Assembly: GCF_033097365.1 (NCBI RefSeq)
Contig: NZ_AP028461.1
Coordinates: forward strand, 4,154,001 to 4,218,000
Source: Actinoplanes sichuanensis
Lineage (GTDB): Bacteria; Actinomycetota; Actinomycetes; Mycobacteriales; Micromonosporaceae
Direction of reading: 5' to 3'
Length of the DNA: 64,000 nucleotides
The translations under genes were made by a program, and so were the position numbers. The notes under the pieces were generated by a model. The model searched no databases. It had not been told where the DNA came from and worked only from the letters and a program-made list of their open reading frames with translations. Below, piece by piece: positions 26,671-34,382 of the stretch (position 1 is the stretch's first letter; every line of letters begins with the position of its first letter).

Positions 26671-27341
26671 GCCCGACCACCTCCGGGGTGCCGGTCGCGG
26701 CGGCGGGGTCCGTGGCGGCCGGCGTTGCGGGGCATGCCCATCCCCGGCGCGTAGAGGCGGTGGCCGCCGCGGTCGTGTTTGGCGTGGTGCAGGGCGATGT
26801 CGGCCTCGTGCAGCAGGTCGACGAACGTGGTCGGCTCGGCGCCGGTGTAGACGGTGACACCGGCACTGCCGCCCGGGACGACACTGATCGGGCCGTCGCC
26901 GGTGTGCAGCACCGCCGGCACCGCCAGCCGGGCGAGCACGTCACCGATGGGATCGCCGTCGGTACCGGGCAACACGATCAGAAACTCGTCACCACCGAGC
27001 CGCGCCGCGAACCCCTGACGCGGCAGCACGGCCCGGGTGAGGCGGGCGGCCGTGATCCGCAGCAACTGATCGCCGGCCTGGTAGCCGTACCCGTCGTTGA
27101 TGGTCTTGAAGTGGTCCAGATCGACCAGGGCGAAGGTGGTCGGCCGGCGGCCGACTTCAACGGTGTGAAAGACGAGCCGGGCGGCGGCCCACCGATTCAA
27201 CAGGCCGGTGAGCCGGTCGTGGTCGGCCAGCCGCCGGGCGTCGGCGAGCGCGGTCCGCAAGGCGTTCAGAGTGCGCAGCCGGGGCCGGACGGTCAGGTGG
27301 CCGAGCAGGATGCCGGCCAACAGGACAGCGATGAACAACAC
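26667..27341 (-). CDS. GGDEF-domain protein (diguanylate cyclase)
   Basis: 224 residues. One N-terminal membrane helix (MLFIAVLLAGILLGHL), then a short linker and a full GGDEF domain: DRLTGLLNRWAA, VDLDHFKTINDGYG, and the active-site loop ARLGGDEFLIVLPG intact (GGDEF). This predicts c-di-GMP synthesis at the membrane. No RxxD I-site is evident before the GGDEF loop, so product inhibition may be absent. GTG start with AAGGAG seven nt upstream. Unusual cargo for a transfer island; the coupled zinc-ribbon protein could be a partner. Confidence 0.88.
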   Translation of the reverse strand: MLFIAVLLAGILLGHLTVRPRLRTLNALRTALADARRLADHDRLTGLLNRWAAARLVFHTVEVGRRPTTFALVDLDHFKTINDGYGYQAGDQLLRITAARLTRAVLPRQGFAARLGGDEFLIVLPGTDGDPIGDVLARLAVPAVLHTGDGPISVVPGGSAGVTVYTGAEPTTFVDLLHEADIALHHAKHDRGGHRLYAPGMGMPRNAGRHGPRRRDRHPGGGRA

Positions 27342-27368
27342 GAAGTGCTCCTTCGGAGTCGGGAAACA

Positions 27369-27401
27369 GCGACGGCCCGCCCAAACAGGGCGGGCCGTCG
27401 C
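27369..27401. promoter_or_regulatory. Perfect 14-bp-stem hairpin upstream of the GGDEF gene
   Basis: GCGACGGCCCGCCC pairs with GGGCGGGCCGTCGC across AAACA. It ends 28 nt before the GTG and lies in the 71-nt gap after the upstream gene. No U-tract on the minus strand. Confidence 0.75.
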
Positions 27402-27412
27402 GGGGCATGCGG

Positions 27413-27862
27413 TTACGGCAAGTGGCAGGCGATGCGTTCGGCGGCGTCGACGACCTTGTCGCGGCGGGCCACAGGCAGATCAGCGAGTTGTACGGCGAAC
27501 GCCTGCTCCTGATCGGTCAATGGATCGACGGCGAGCTGCTGGTAGGTCTGGCGGGCCTGCTCGTGTTCGGCTTCGATCGGCCCGCTCGGGTTCAAGCGGG
27601 GCACGTGGGCGCGCAGCTGCCTCATCGCGTCCACCGGATCGGGGCGCAGGGTGATCCCGTCGATGCGGAACCCGGCCGGCAGGTCGGCGGCGCGCAAGGC
27701 GTCGGCCAGGCACAGTTCGGCCTGTATCGCGTGGGCGAACGCCTCACCCCGCTGCGGGACCTGTCGACGGGCACGGACGGCGGCGAGCCCGGCCTGCCAG
27801 TACAGGTGGGTGTCGTTCGCTCGGCGGGCCAGGGCGAGCAGGATCGCGCGTACCGGATCCAT
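27413..27862 (-). CDS. Hypothetical helical island protein
   Basis: 149 residues from ATG 27862 (GGGGGAG six nt upstream). Highly helical: DPVRAILLALARRANDTHLY, GEAFAHAIQAELCLADALRA, HEQARQTYQQLAVDPLTDQE. No membrane span or known motif. It lies two codons after the end of a 19-residue leader ORF, so coupling is likely. Confidence 0.62.
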   Translation of the reverse strand: MDPVRAILLALARRANDTHLYWQAGLAAVRARRQVPQRGEAFAHAIQAELCLADALRAADLPAGFRIDGITLRPDPVDAMRQLRAHVPRLNPSGPIEAEHEQARQTYQQLAVDPLTDQEQAFAVQLADLPVARRDKVVDAAERIACHLP

Positions 27863-27864
27863 GG

Positions 27865-27924
27865 TCATCTCCCCCGTCGGTCGATCGTGGTCGCGTCGGT
27901 GAACTGTTCGATCTGATGCGCCAC
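27865..27924 (-). CDS. 19-residue leader ORF
   Basis: GTG at 27924 with AAAGGAGCACC nine nt upstream encodes VAHQIEQFTDATTIDRRGR and stops at 27865, two nt before the next gene's ATG. The strong ribosome site and tight junction make it a plausible leader or coupling peptide. A 13-bp-stem hairpin sits 31 nt upstream. Confidence 0.45.
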   Translation of the reverse strand: MAHQIEQFTDATTIDRRGR

Positions 27925-27955
27925 TGGGTGGTGCTCCTTTCGTGGGCATGCCGAT

Positions 27956-27984
27956 GAGGACGGCCACCTCGGGTGGCCGTCCTC
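27956..27984. promoter_or_regulatory. Perfect 13-bp-stem hairpin upstream of the leader ORF
   Basis: GAGGACGGCCACC / GGTGGCCGTCCTC with a 3-nt loop TCG, 31 nt before the GTG at 27924. Confidence 0.72.
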
Positions 27985-28143
27985 GCAGACGGTGTGGGTT
28001 ACCGGCGTCCGGCGTGGGGGCGTCGAGGTGCCGACCGGATCGGGTGGGCGGGTACGACGCCCGCGGCTGCCGGAGCTCAGCAGAAACGGGGATGGTGCGG
28101 AAAAATGTGGGCCGACGGTAGCGTGCCGACCTGACAGACCTGG

Positions 28144-28617
28144 TCAGGGCTTGGCGAAGACCAGGATGTCGGTGTGTACGGACAGATCCGTGTGGACGCC
28201 GACGATGTGTTCCCGGTAGACGAGACCCGCGTCGTGGGCGGCGCCGATGAGTGTCCGGTTGACGCCGTAGTCCACGCCGTCCTGGATCACGGCCAGGCAG
28301 CTGCCGGACGCCAGCCGGGCGTGACAGCCGGCCATCACCGGGCCTGGACGGGTGTCGGCCAGGGGCCAGGCGATGACGATCAGCGCCGCCCGGCGCGGGC
28401 CTTTCACCGTCGAATGGCGTGCGTGGGTGCGGTGCAACGCCTGGGCGCAGCGGGCGAGTTGTTCGCCGATGGTCAGGTCGAGGATCAGCCGGTGGCCGCG
28501 GGTGTAGCCGACGATCAGCCGCTGCGCGACCGGTAGGGACAGGGTCTCCCCCGGCCGGGCCGGAGGCAGGTGCCACACGGTGATCGGCACCTGGGCGAGT
28601 TCAGGGGTATCGGTCAT
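28144..28617 (-). CDS. Hypothetical protein, possibly methyltransferase-fold
   Basis: 157 residues. Sequence VPITVWHLPPARPGETLSLP, RAALIVIAWPLADTRPGPVM and GLVYREHIVGVHTDLSVHTD followed by ILVFAKP loosely resemble DNA-methylase-like proteins on actinomycete islands (the H-D-I-L-V-F ending is typical). The SAM-binding glycine loop is not obvious, so this is tentative. ATG 28617 has no good ribosome site. CTGACAG motifs lie upstream. Confidence 0.55.
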   Translation of the reverse strand: MTDTPELAQVPITVWHLPPARPGETLSLPVAQRLIVGYTRGHRLILDLTIGEQLARCAQALHRTHARHSTVKGPRRAALIVIAWPLADTRPGPVMAGCHARLASGSCLAVIQDGVDYGVNRTLIGAAHDAGLVYREHIVGVHTDLSVHTDILVFAKP

Positions 28618-28712
28618 GGGCCGGATGGGCCCCCGGACGGTGGGTGGACGTACTGACGTCTCCCAGTACCGTCCGGTCAGCTCGTACGCACGATGCCCGC
28701 TCCTGACACGAA

Positions 28713-28730
28713 CTGACAGCGGCCTGTCAG
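28713..28730. promoter_or_regulatory. CTGACAG / CTGTCAG operator-like pair
   Basis: CTGACAG (28713-28719) and CTGTCAG (28724-28730) form an inverted pair 4 bp apart upstream of the 28617 gene. The same heptamer recurs in other intergenic regions of the island. Confidence 0.45.
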
Positions 28731-29065
28731 CGTGGCAGCCGAGCCAGCAGCTCTGCGATGTCGGCGGGAAGTTCGGCGCGGTGTGGTTGCGCGCAGTACC
28801 GCACCGTGCAGGCGGCCGACACCAGCTCGACGGCCGAGCGGTTCCCGGCGTCGAGCACCCGGGTGGCCATGCCGAGGGGCACCAGCAGGTCCGCCTGGGC
28901 CTCATCGGACAGGGAGTCCCGCACCTGTTCGTCGTGCAGGATCGCTCGGACGAGGGCCCGCAGGATCCGCTCGATCTCCGTGGTGTCGGCGGTCTGCGCC
29001 AACAGGTCCATGTCGTCGAACTCGCCGAACCCGAACCTGTCGATCCGGCGCATGACCACGCTCAT
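28727..29065 (-). CDS. Small hypothetical island protein
   Basis: 112 residues, ATG 29065 (a second ATG at 29053 is possible). Acidic N-terminus RFGFGEFDDMDLLAQTADTT, helical middle ERILRALVRAILHDEQVRDS, and AELPADIAELLARLPR at the end. Unrecognised family. It is divergent from the gene at 29213 across a region with two CTGACAG and two GGTCAGG motifs. Confidence 0.6.
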   Translation of the reverse strand: MSVVMRRIDRFGFGEFDDMDLLAQTADTTEIERILRALVRAILHDEQVRDSLSDEAQADLLVPLGMATRVLDAGNRSAVELVSAACTVRYCAQPHRAELPADIAELLARLPR

Positions 29066-29094
29066 ACGACCACTCGCGCCTCTCGGGTTCGCTT

Positions 29095-29149
29095 CTGACA
29101 GCCGTCCTCATTCTGGCTGACAGCACCGGTCAGGCCTGCTGCGGTCAGG
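29095..29149. promoter_or_regulatory. Divergent control region with CTGACAG/GGTCAGG motifs
   Basis: CTGACAG at 29095-29101 and 29117-29123, spaced 22 bp (two helical turns), then GGTCAGG at 29128-29134 and 29143-29149. It lies between divergent genes at 29065 and 29213 and is a candidate shared operator. Confidence 0.5.
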
Positions 29150-29212
29150 TCTCGACAGGCGGGTGTGCCGCAATGGGCGCGCTGATCTCCTTCGATTCCT
29201 GGAGTACGAGCC

Positions 29213-29950
29213 ATGTCGCGTACCGCTCTGCACGTCGCCGAGGACGCCTTCCGGTTGCTCGTCGGTGAACCCGGCCCGTTGGTGTTCGACGGCCGTCCGG
29301 TCCCCGGGCTGCCCGATCGACTGTTGCCGTTGGACGAACTGGGTACCCTGCTGGTCGCCGGCACCCCGGCGGAGGTGTCCGATGCGGTATGGCGGCACCT
29401 GGCCGGACGCGCCCGAAACGACGGTCCGGGGTGGGTGGTCGGTGCGGTCGGTGTCGCCCTGCCCGGCCTGACCCGGATGGCCGGGCGCCTGAGCGCGGGG
29501 GTTCCCGGCCTGGCCGACGACATCGACGCGGAGTTGCTGGCCGGGTTCCTGACCGCGTTGCGGGGCGCGGATCTGCAGCCGCCGCGGGTGTGGTTGCGGC
29601 TGTGCTGGGCGGCCTGGCGGGCCGGGAAACGGGCCCGCACGACCGATGACCTGCTGGAACTGCCGCCCGACGTGCCGGTCGGGTCGCGGTCGCCGCACCG
29701 GCCGTACGGGCATCCGGACATCGTGCTCGGCCGGGCCGTGCACGCCGGTGTCCTCACCGCCGAACAGGCGGATCTGATCGGCGCGACGCGGCTCGGTGAC
29801 GTGCTGGTGGAGCAGATCGCCGTCGCGGGCGGCGAGACCGGGTCGGTGGTACGGATGCGCCGGCGCCGGGCCGAACTCAAACTGGTGGCCGCGCTGCGCC
29901 GCGGTGACCTGGCGCTGCCCACGGTCAGGGCTGTCGGGCATCCCGGCTGA
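29213..29950 (+). CDS. Hypothetical island protein
   Basis: 245 residues, ATG 29213 after CTGGAG. Helical and Leu-rich: RTALHVAEDAFRLLVGEPGP, VWLRLCWAAWRAGKRARTTD, HPDIVLGRAVHAGVLTAEQA and GDVLVEQIAVAGGETGSVVR. The C-terminal part has the look of a sigma-region or HTH-like helical domain, but I cannot name a family. Its 3' end overlaps the convergent small HTH gene by 26 bp. Confidence 0.62.
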   Translation: MSRTALHVAEDAFRLLVGEPGPLVFDGRPVPGLPDRLLPLDELGTLLVAGTPAEVSDAVWRHLAGRARNDGPGWVVGAVGVALPGLTRMAGRLSAGVPGLADDIDAELLAGFLTALRGADLQPPRVWLRLCWAAWRAGKRARTTDDLLELPPDVPVGSRSPHRPYGHPDIVLGRAVHAGVLTAEQADLIGATRLGDVLVEQIAVAGGETGSVVRMRRRRAELKLVAALRRGDLALPTVRAVGHPG

Positions 29951-30248
29951 GGTCGGCCAGTCCCGGCCAGCGGCGTCGGGCACCTTGGCGGCTCATCCCG
30001 ACGGCGGCGCCGATCTCGACGTAGTCGGCGCCGGCCCGGGCCGCTCCGCGAGCGGCCCGGTCGAGGTGGGTGTCGAGTTCGGCACTGAGCAGCCGGGCTG
30101 CGGTCAGCACGGCCAGGCGTACCTCGCGTTCGCCGGCGTGCGGGTTGTCGGCGCACAGCCGGCGGGCGATCTGCACGGTCAGCTCGTCGACGGCGTCGGT
30201 GATGCGGCTTCGCTCGGCCGGGTTCAACGGTGGTGTCGTCTCGGTCAT
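29925..30248 (-). CDS. Small HTH-like protein beside the dyad array
   Basis: 107 residues. Helical N-terminus (RSRITDAVDELTVQIARRLC) and a C-terminal HTH-like motif DYVEIGAAVGMSRQGARRRW, which fits a recognition-helix pattern. ATG 30248 lies 17 bp from the first dyad of the 32-bp-period array, so this protein is the prime candidate to bind it and to control itself. Confidence 0.65.
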   Translation of the reverse strand: MTETTPPLNPAERSRITDAVDELTVQIARRLCADNPHAGEREVRLAVLTAARLLSAELDTHLDRAARGAARAGADYVEIGAAVGMSRQGARRRWPGLADLSRDARQP

Positions 30249-30264
30249 CGGACCCCCACATCGT

Positions 30265-30492
30265 GACAACGACAGTTGTCGATGAGTATCGGCCGTGACA
30301 ACAGTCGTTGTCAGCCGGATTTCCGTGCGACAACAGTCGTTGTCGGGCCGATCTGCGTGCGACAACAGTCGTTGTCGGGCCGATCTGCGTGCGACAACAG
30401 TCGTTGTCGGGCCGTTTTGCGTGCGACAACAGTCGTTGTCCGGCCGATCTGCGCGCGCGGGAAGATCATCGGGTGCGACAACGACTGTTGTC
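30265..30492. repeat. Array of seven GACAAC-N4-GTTGTC dyads, 32-bp period
   Basis: 16-bp dyads start at 30265, 30297, 30329, 30361, 30393, 30425 and 30477. The first six are spaced exactly 32 bp; the seventh follows after 52 bp in reverse orientation (GACAACGACTGTTGTC). Copies 2-6 are identical (GACAACAGTCGTTGTC), and the spacers are near-repeats of GGCCGATCTGCGTGC. 32 bp is three helical turns, so all six would present the same DNA face. Lies between the HTH gene and 30605. Candidate operator array, iterons or transfer locus. Confidence 0.92.
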
Positions 30493-30604
30493 GCAGCGGC
30501 CCGTGTCGGGCTCATGGCCGTCTCGGCTCGAAAGATCGGTTGTTCCACTGGTTCGACCGATGCGATGCCGTCGGGCAGTGCACGCCCGTGCGATAGTGCC
30601 GATC

Positions 30605-30958
30605 GTGAACTTCCCTCTGGACGAGCTCGGGTCCGCCGTGTCGGCTCGGGCCGAGACCTGGGAACGGCTGGGGCTCGAATGGCGGATCGGCCCGGTCGCG
30701 CCGAACCATGGCAAGCCGGTGGTCGTCGGTGAGTTCGAGTCGGCGGTCTGGCTGGGCGGCCTGCTGATCTGGATCAGCGGCGAGGCGGAGCTCGACGCCG
30801 TCCGTGTCTGCGATGATCACGCGGTCAGTAAGCACTACGACCTGGCCGGGCGGGCCGACCTCGAGGTGCTGTTCGGCGAACTGGACGCTCTGCTGACCGC
30901 CGGTCGCGTTCCCGACGCCGCCGTCGTTCACCGCCATCCGTCACCGCCGGCTTCGTGA
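30605..30958 (+). CDS. Hypothetical protein after the dyad array
   Basis: 117 residues from GTG 30605; the start is uncertain because no ribosome site is clear and the frame is open upstream through the array. Contains ELGSAVSARAETWERLGLEW, GKPVVVGEFESAVWLGGLLI and LEVLFGELDALLTAGRVPDA. Family not recognised; the fold looks like a small mixed alpha/beta immunity-type protein. Confidence 0.55.
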   Translation: MNFPLDELGSAVSARAETWERLGLEWRIGPVAPNHGKPVVVGEFESAVWLGGLLIWISGEAELDAVRVCDDHAVSKHYDLAGRADLEVLFGELDALLTAGRVPDAAVVHRHPSPPAS

Positions 30959-30995
30959 TGGTCGGCTGCTGCCGCGCTACCGCATTCGATGCGCC

Positions 30996-31502
30996 ATGAC
31001 GCCGAGACTTCGCCGCGCCGTCCGCGCGATCATCCTCGATGAGCACGACCGCGTCCTGCTCTGCCGGTTCGACTTTCCTCACCCGGCGGTACCCGGGACA
31101 GCGCGGGCCGTCTGGGCGGCGCCGGGCGGCGGCATCGAACCCGGCGAGGACCCTCTGACGGCTCTGCGTCGCGAACTGCGTGAGGAGACCGGTCTGGTGA
31201 TCACCGCCGATCCGCCGCACATCTGGCACCAGGAGATCTCGGCCGCCGAACATCCGCGGGCCGCCGGCGGCATCATCAACGACTACTACCTCGTCCGCGT
31301 GAACAACTTCCAGCCCCACGGCGAACTGACAGACGAGCAACTCGCCACCGAGGAGAATCTCGGTGCGTTCCGCTGGTGGCGGCTCTCGGAGATCGCCGAC
31401 CACACGGGACCCGAGCTGTTCTCGCCCCGCGACCTCGTCAATCCCCTGACATCGCTGCTCACAGTGGGGGTTCCGGACCGGCCGGTGCGACTCGGCCTTT
31501 AA
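30996..31502 (+). CDS. NUDIX hydrolase
   Basis: 168 residues. Complete NUDIX box: GGGIEPGEDPLTALRRELRE then ETGL. N-terminal strand RRAVRAIILDEHDRVLLCRF is the usual first part. Length and the HIWHQEI/NDYYLVRVNNF segments fit MutT-like pyrophosphatases of broad specificity. It and the following GNAT gene are housekeeping-like cargo lying between the two arms of the island. Confidence 0.88.
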   Translation: MTPRLRRAVRAIILDEHDRVLLCRFDFPHPAVPGTARAVWAAPGGGIEPGEDPLTALRRELREETGLVITADPPHIWHQEISAAEHPRAAGGIINDYYLVRVNNFQPHGELTDEQLATEENLGAFRWWRLSEIADHTGPELFSPRDLVNPLTSLLTVGVPDRPVRLGL

Positions 31503-31564
31503 GGGCAGGTTGCCCCGACCGGCCAGGGCGATCCCGACGAGGGTCGTGGAAGACTGAGCGGGTG

Positions 31565-32011
31565 ATGATCAGCCTGGCAGACGCGCGGGATGTCGCAGAC
31601 GTGGCCCGGCTGTTGTGGCTCGACACCCACGGTGACGAGCCGGCGCAGGAGTCCGCTGACGCATTCGAGGCGACACTCGCGCAGTGGTGGGTCGCTCATC
31701 AGGATTCGCATCTGGCATTCGTCGCTCGAGTCGATGCGAAGATCGTCGGCATGGCGTGGGTCGCGCTCGTTGCTCGGGTCCCGAGACCTGGAGCGACCAG
31801 CCGTCTGTCAGCCGACATCCAGAGTGTCTTCGTCAGACCGGAGCACCGGGGCCAGGGAATCGGATCGGCACTGGTGGAGGCCGCCTCGGATCACGCGATG
31901 CTCCTGGGATCCCAGCGAGTGACGGTCTGTTCCGGTCGCAGGGCGGTTCCGATTTACGAGCGGCTGGGCTTCGAGTCCTCCCGACAGCTCCTCCAGCGCC
32001 GGCCGATGTAG
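31565..32011 (+). CDS. GNAT N-acetyltransferase
   Basis: 148 residues. Acetyl-CoA loop SVFVRPEHRGQGIGSALVEA (R/Q-x-x-G-x-G/A form) and a late beta-strand/helix AVPIYERLGFESS are classic GNAT elements. ATG 31565 follows a GTG at 31562; ATG preferred. Substrate unknown. 60 bp after the NUDIX gene, same strand. Confidence 0.87.
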   Translation: MISLADARDVADVARLLWLDTHGDEPAQESADAFEATLAQWWVAHQDSHLAFVARVDAKIVGMAWVALVARVPRPGATSRLSADIQSVFVRPEHRGQGIGSALVEAASDHAMLLGSQRVTVCSGRRAVPIYERLGFESSRQLLQRRPM

Positions 32012-32043
32012 CAGCAAGCACGATGAACCCACGGCGGGGCCGT

Positions 32044-32088
32044 TGTCAGGTCGTGTCAGGTCGGGTGTGGGTTCGTGGGAGCTGACAG
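32044..32088. promoter_or_regulatory. TGTCAGG repeats and CTGACAG upstream of the transfer operon
   Basis: TGTCAGGTCG occurs twice, 10 bp apart (32044-32053 and 32054-32063, second copy TGTCAGGTCG), followed by CTGACAG at 32082-32088. The site is ~200 bp before the VirB2-like gene. Same motif as at 28.7 and 29.1 kb. Confidence 0.5.
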
Positions 32089-32125
32089 GGCGGTTCTGGG
32101 TGGTGCATGCCCGGTGTGGGTGTGT

Positions 32126-32264
32126 CCGCCCCGACAGCGTGTCGTGGGGGTCGGTCGGGTTCTTCGGGTTCGGGCGTACTGACTACCAACCTTCGATTCC
32201 TGTAGGGAGGAACGCCCCCGGTCCGGCCGGTCCTTGTGTGCTGTCGGGGCGGTCTCGACACACA
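32126..32264. promoter_or_regulatory. Leader of the transfer operon with nested inverted repeats
   Basis: CCGCCCCGACAG (32126-32137) is the exact reverse complement of CTGTCGGGGCGG (32241-32252). The latter also lies in the loop of a TGTGTG/CACACA hairpin (32235-32264), 17 nt before the ATG at 32281. The two foldings are mutually exclusive, a layout compatible with attenuation. Confidence 0.5.
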
Positions 32265-32280
32265 TTTGTGGAGATCGCTC

Positions 32281-32565
32281 ATGCACGACGTGTACGAGGT
32301 GTTGGCTGCCCTGCCGGCGGAGGTGTTGGCGGCGAAGCCGATCAAAGAGGTCATCGACGGGATCCGGCTGTGGATCATGGGCCTGCTGGTGGCGGTGGCG
32401 ACGCTGTTCCTGGTGATCGCCGGGCTGCGCTACACCGCGGCCGGTGGTGATCCGGCGCAGGTGGAGCAGGCGAAGGCGAACTTCCGGTCGGCGTTGGTCG
32501 GGTATGCCCTGGCCGTGTTGGCGCCGGTGATCCTGCAGGTGTTGCAGGGCATCGTCGGCGGCTGA
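32281..32565 (+). CDS. VirB2/TrbC-like pilin
   Basis: 94 residues with two membrane helices (LWIMGLLVAVATLFLVIAGL and ALVGYALAVLAPVILQVLQG) joined by a short polar loop RYTAAGGDPAQVEQAKANF, the topology and loop pattern of TrbC/VirB2 family subunits. GGAG lies nine nt before the ATG; an in-frame GTG at 32236 is an alternative. First gene of a five-gene transfer run with near-zero spacing. Confidence 0.8.
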   Translation: MHDVYEVLAALPAEVLAAKPIKEVIDGIRLWIMGLLVAVATLFLVIAGLRYTAAGGDPAQVEQAKANFRSALVGYALAVLAPVILQVLQGIVGG

Positions 32566-32566
32566 G

Positions 32567-33469
32567 GTGCCGGATCCGGGTTGGTTGTACGACTGGTTCC
32601 TGCAGTGGCTGGTCGAGAGGATCCTGGCGATGTTCGGCGAGTTGTTGGCGTTGATGACCGCCAGGTTCTTCGTCTCGCCGGACGTGACGGTGTTGCCGCA
32701 GGTGCAGCAGTTGTCCGGTTGGTCGCTGGCGGTCGTCGACGCGGTCTACGTCCTGGCGATCACCGCGGCCGGGGTCATGCAGTTCACCGCCGGCGGTGTC
32801 GAGGCGCGGTATCAGGTCAAGGATCTGCTGCCGCGCCTGGCGTTCGGGTTCGTGGCGGCGAACGTCGGTGTCGAGGTGTGCCGGCTGCTGATCGAGCTGG
32901 CCAACGCCGTCACCGCCTCGCTGGCCGGTGAGGCGGCCGCCGGGAGACAGGTGGTCGAACACGCCCGCGATCAGATGGCACCTGCGGAGGGCCAGGAGGC
33001 GGCGTTGCTGCTGGTCGCGGTGATCGGCCTGTTGGTGGTGATCCTGTTCGTCCAGCTGCTGGTCGGCTGGCTGGTCCGGATCGCGGTGCTGGTGGTGCTG
33101 GCCGGTCTGGCGCCGCTGGCTTTGGCCTGTCACGGCCTGCCGCAGACCCAGCCGGCGGCGGTGTTGTGGTGGCGCAGCCTGGCCGGGTGCCTGACGGTGC
33201 CGGGGTTGCAGGCCGTCTTCCTGACCGTCGGCGCGGGCCTGTTGACCGGTCCGGCGCCGGTGATCCCGCAGTTGCTGGGCTTTGCCGACGGCTCCGGGAT
33301 GCAGGTCGCGAACCTGCTGGTGGCGCTGTGCGTGCTGATCGTCGCCGTCAAGATCCCGAAACTGGTCGGCCGGTACATCACCCAGAGGCCGCCGAACTCG
33401 GCCGGGGTGTTGGTGCGGGCGGTGCTGCTGCAGACCCTGACCCGGCGGCTGAAGCTGCTCGGCAAATGA
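32567..33469 (+). CDS. VirB6/TrbL-like polytopic membrane protein
   Basis: 300 residues, GTG start one nt after the pilin stop. About six hydrophobic spans (e.g. SLAVVDAVYVLAITAAGVMQ, AALLLVAVIGLLVVILFVQL, LVGWLVRIAVLVVLAGLAPL, VANLLVALCVLIVAVKIPKL), with the conserved small-residue segment LAPLALACHGLPQTQ seen in actinobacterial TrbL-like proteins. Forms part of the inner-membrane translocation platform in T4SS relatives. Confidence 0.8.
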   Translation: MPDPGWLYDWFLQWLVERILAMFGELLALMTARFFVSPDVTVLPQVQQLSGWSLAVVDAVYVLAITAAGVMQFTAGGVEARYQVKDLLPRLAFGFVAANVGVEVCRLLIELANAVTASLAGEAAAGRQVVEHARDQMAPAEGQEAALLLVAVIGLLVVILFVQLLVGWLVRIAVLVVLAGLAPLALACHGLPQTQPAAVLWWRSLAGCLTVPGLQAVFLTVGAGLLTGPAPVIPQLLGFADGSGMQVANLLVALCVLIVAVKIPKLVGRYITQRPPNSAGVLVRAVLLQTLTRRLKLLGK

Positions 33470-33503
33470 ATCTTTCCTATTGCGTAAAGAAACGGGTTCT
33501 GTG

Positions 33504-34382
33504 ATGGATGATGATCTTCCGCGGGCGCAGGTGCCCGCCGACGTCGGTGCTCCGGACACCATCGCCTGGGGCCTGACGTTCCGCCAACTGTCCATCCTCG
33601 GTACCGTCGCCGGGGTCGGTTGGCTGGCCTACAGCCGGTTCGGGTCGCTTCTGCCCGGGATGGTGTGGCTGTCGCTGCTGGTGCCGACAGCCGGTGTGAC
33701 GGTGGTCGTCGTGTTGGGCCGCCGTGACGGCCTGCCCCTGGACGTGTGGCTACGCCACGGACTGACCATGGCCCGCACCCCACGGCGCCAGGTCCCCGGC
33801 ACCCCCGACCCCACTGTCCTACTGACGGGCGCGCCGAGACCACCGGCACCACTGCGCAGCCCGACGACGACGATCGGCGCCGACGGGACACTCACGGTCG
33901 ACGGCACCGCCCGGCAGATGATCGCGTGCGGCACCACCGACATCGCGCTGCGCACCGGCACCGAACAGCAGGCGCTCTTGGACGGTTTCGGCGGGTGGCT
34001 CAACGCGCTGACCGGCCCGGCGCAGATCGTGGTCGCCGCACACCGGCACGACCTGACCCCGTGCGCCGAGAACCTGCGCGACGGCCTGGACCGGCTCCCG
34101 CACCCGGCCCTGCGAAAGGCCGCCGACGAGCATGCCGGTTTCCTGCTCGATCTGGACGCCGACCGGGATCCGCTGCGCCGTCAGGTCCTGGCCGTCGTCG
34201 CCCACGGCCCGACCGGCGACGCCACCGTGCGCGCGTTCGGTGCCCTCGGCGTCACCGCGACACCACTGGACGGCGGCCAGGTCACCGCGGCCCTCGCCGG
34301 TGCGGTCGACCCGTTCCACCCTCCCGCGCCGGGGCCGCGGGCGGTCCCCGACGTCCCGATCACCTTCAAGGAGACGACATGA
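33504..34382 (+). CDS. PrgI-family (VirB3-like) protein
   Basis: 292 residues from ATG 33504 (GTG 33501 adjacent). N-terminal PrgI/VirB3-like membrane hairpin: IAWGLTFRQLSILGTVAGVG and LPGMVWLSLLVPTAGVTVVV. The ~190-residue cytoplasmic remainder (IALRTGTEQQALLDGFGGWL) resembles the N-terminal part of VirB4/TraC-type proteins, as if that domain had moved onto PrgI. Stop overlaps the VirB4 ATG (ATGA). Confidence 0.82.
   Translation: MDDDLPRAQVPADVGAPDTIAWGLTFRQLSILGTVAGVGWLAYSRFGSLLPGMVWLSLLVPTAGVTVVVVLGRRDGLPLDVWLRHGLTMARTPRRQVPGTPDPTVLLTGAPRPPAPLRSPTTTIGADGTLTVDGTARQMIACGTTDIALRTGTEQQALLDGFGGWLNALTGPAQIVVAAHRHDLTPCAENLRDGLDRLPHPALRKAADEHAGFLLDLDADRDPLRRQVLAVVAHGPTGDATVRAFGALGVTATPLDGGQVTAALAGAVDPFHPPAPGPRAVPDVPITFKETT

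Noticed and set aside
30265..30492. CRISPR array (regular ~32-bp repeats)
   Set aside because: Repeats are perfect dyads, the 16-bp spacers are near-identical rather than unique, and no cas gene is present.
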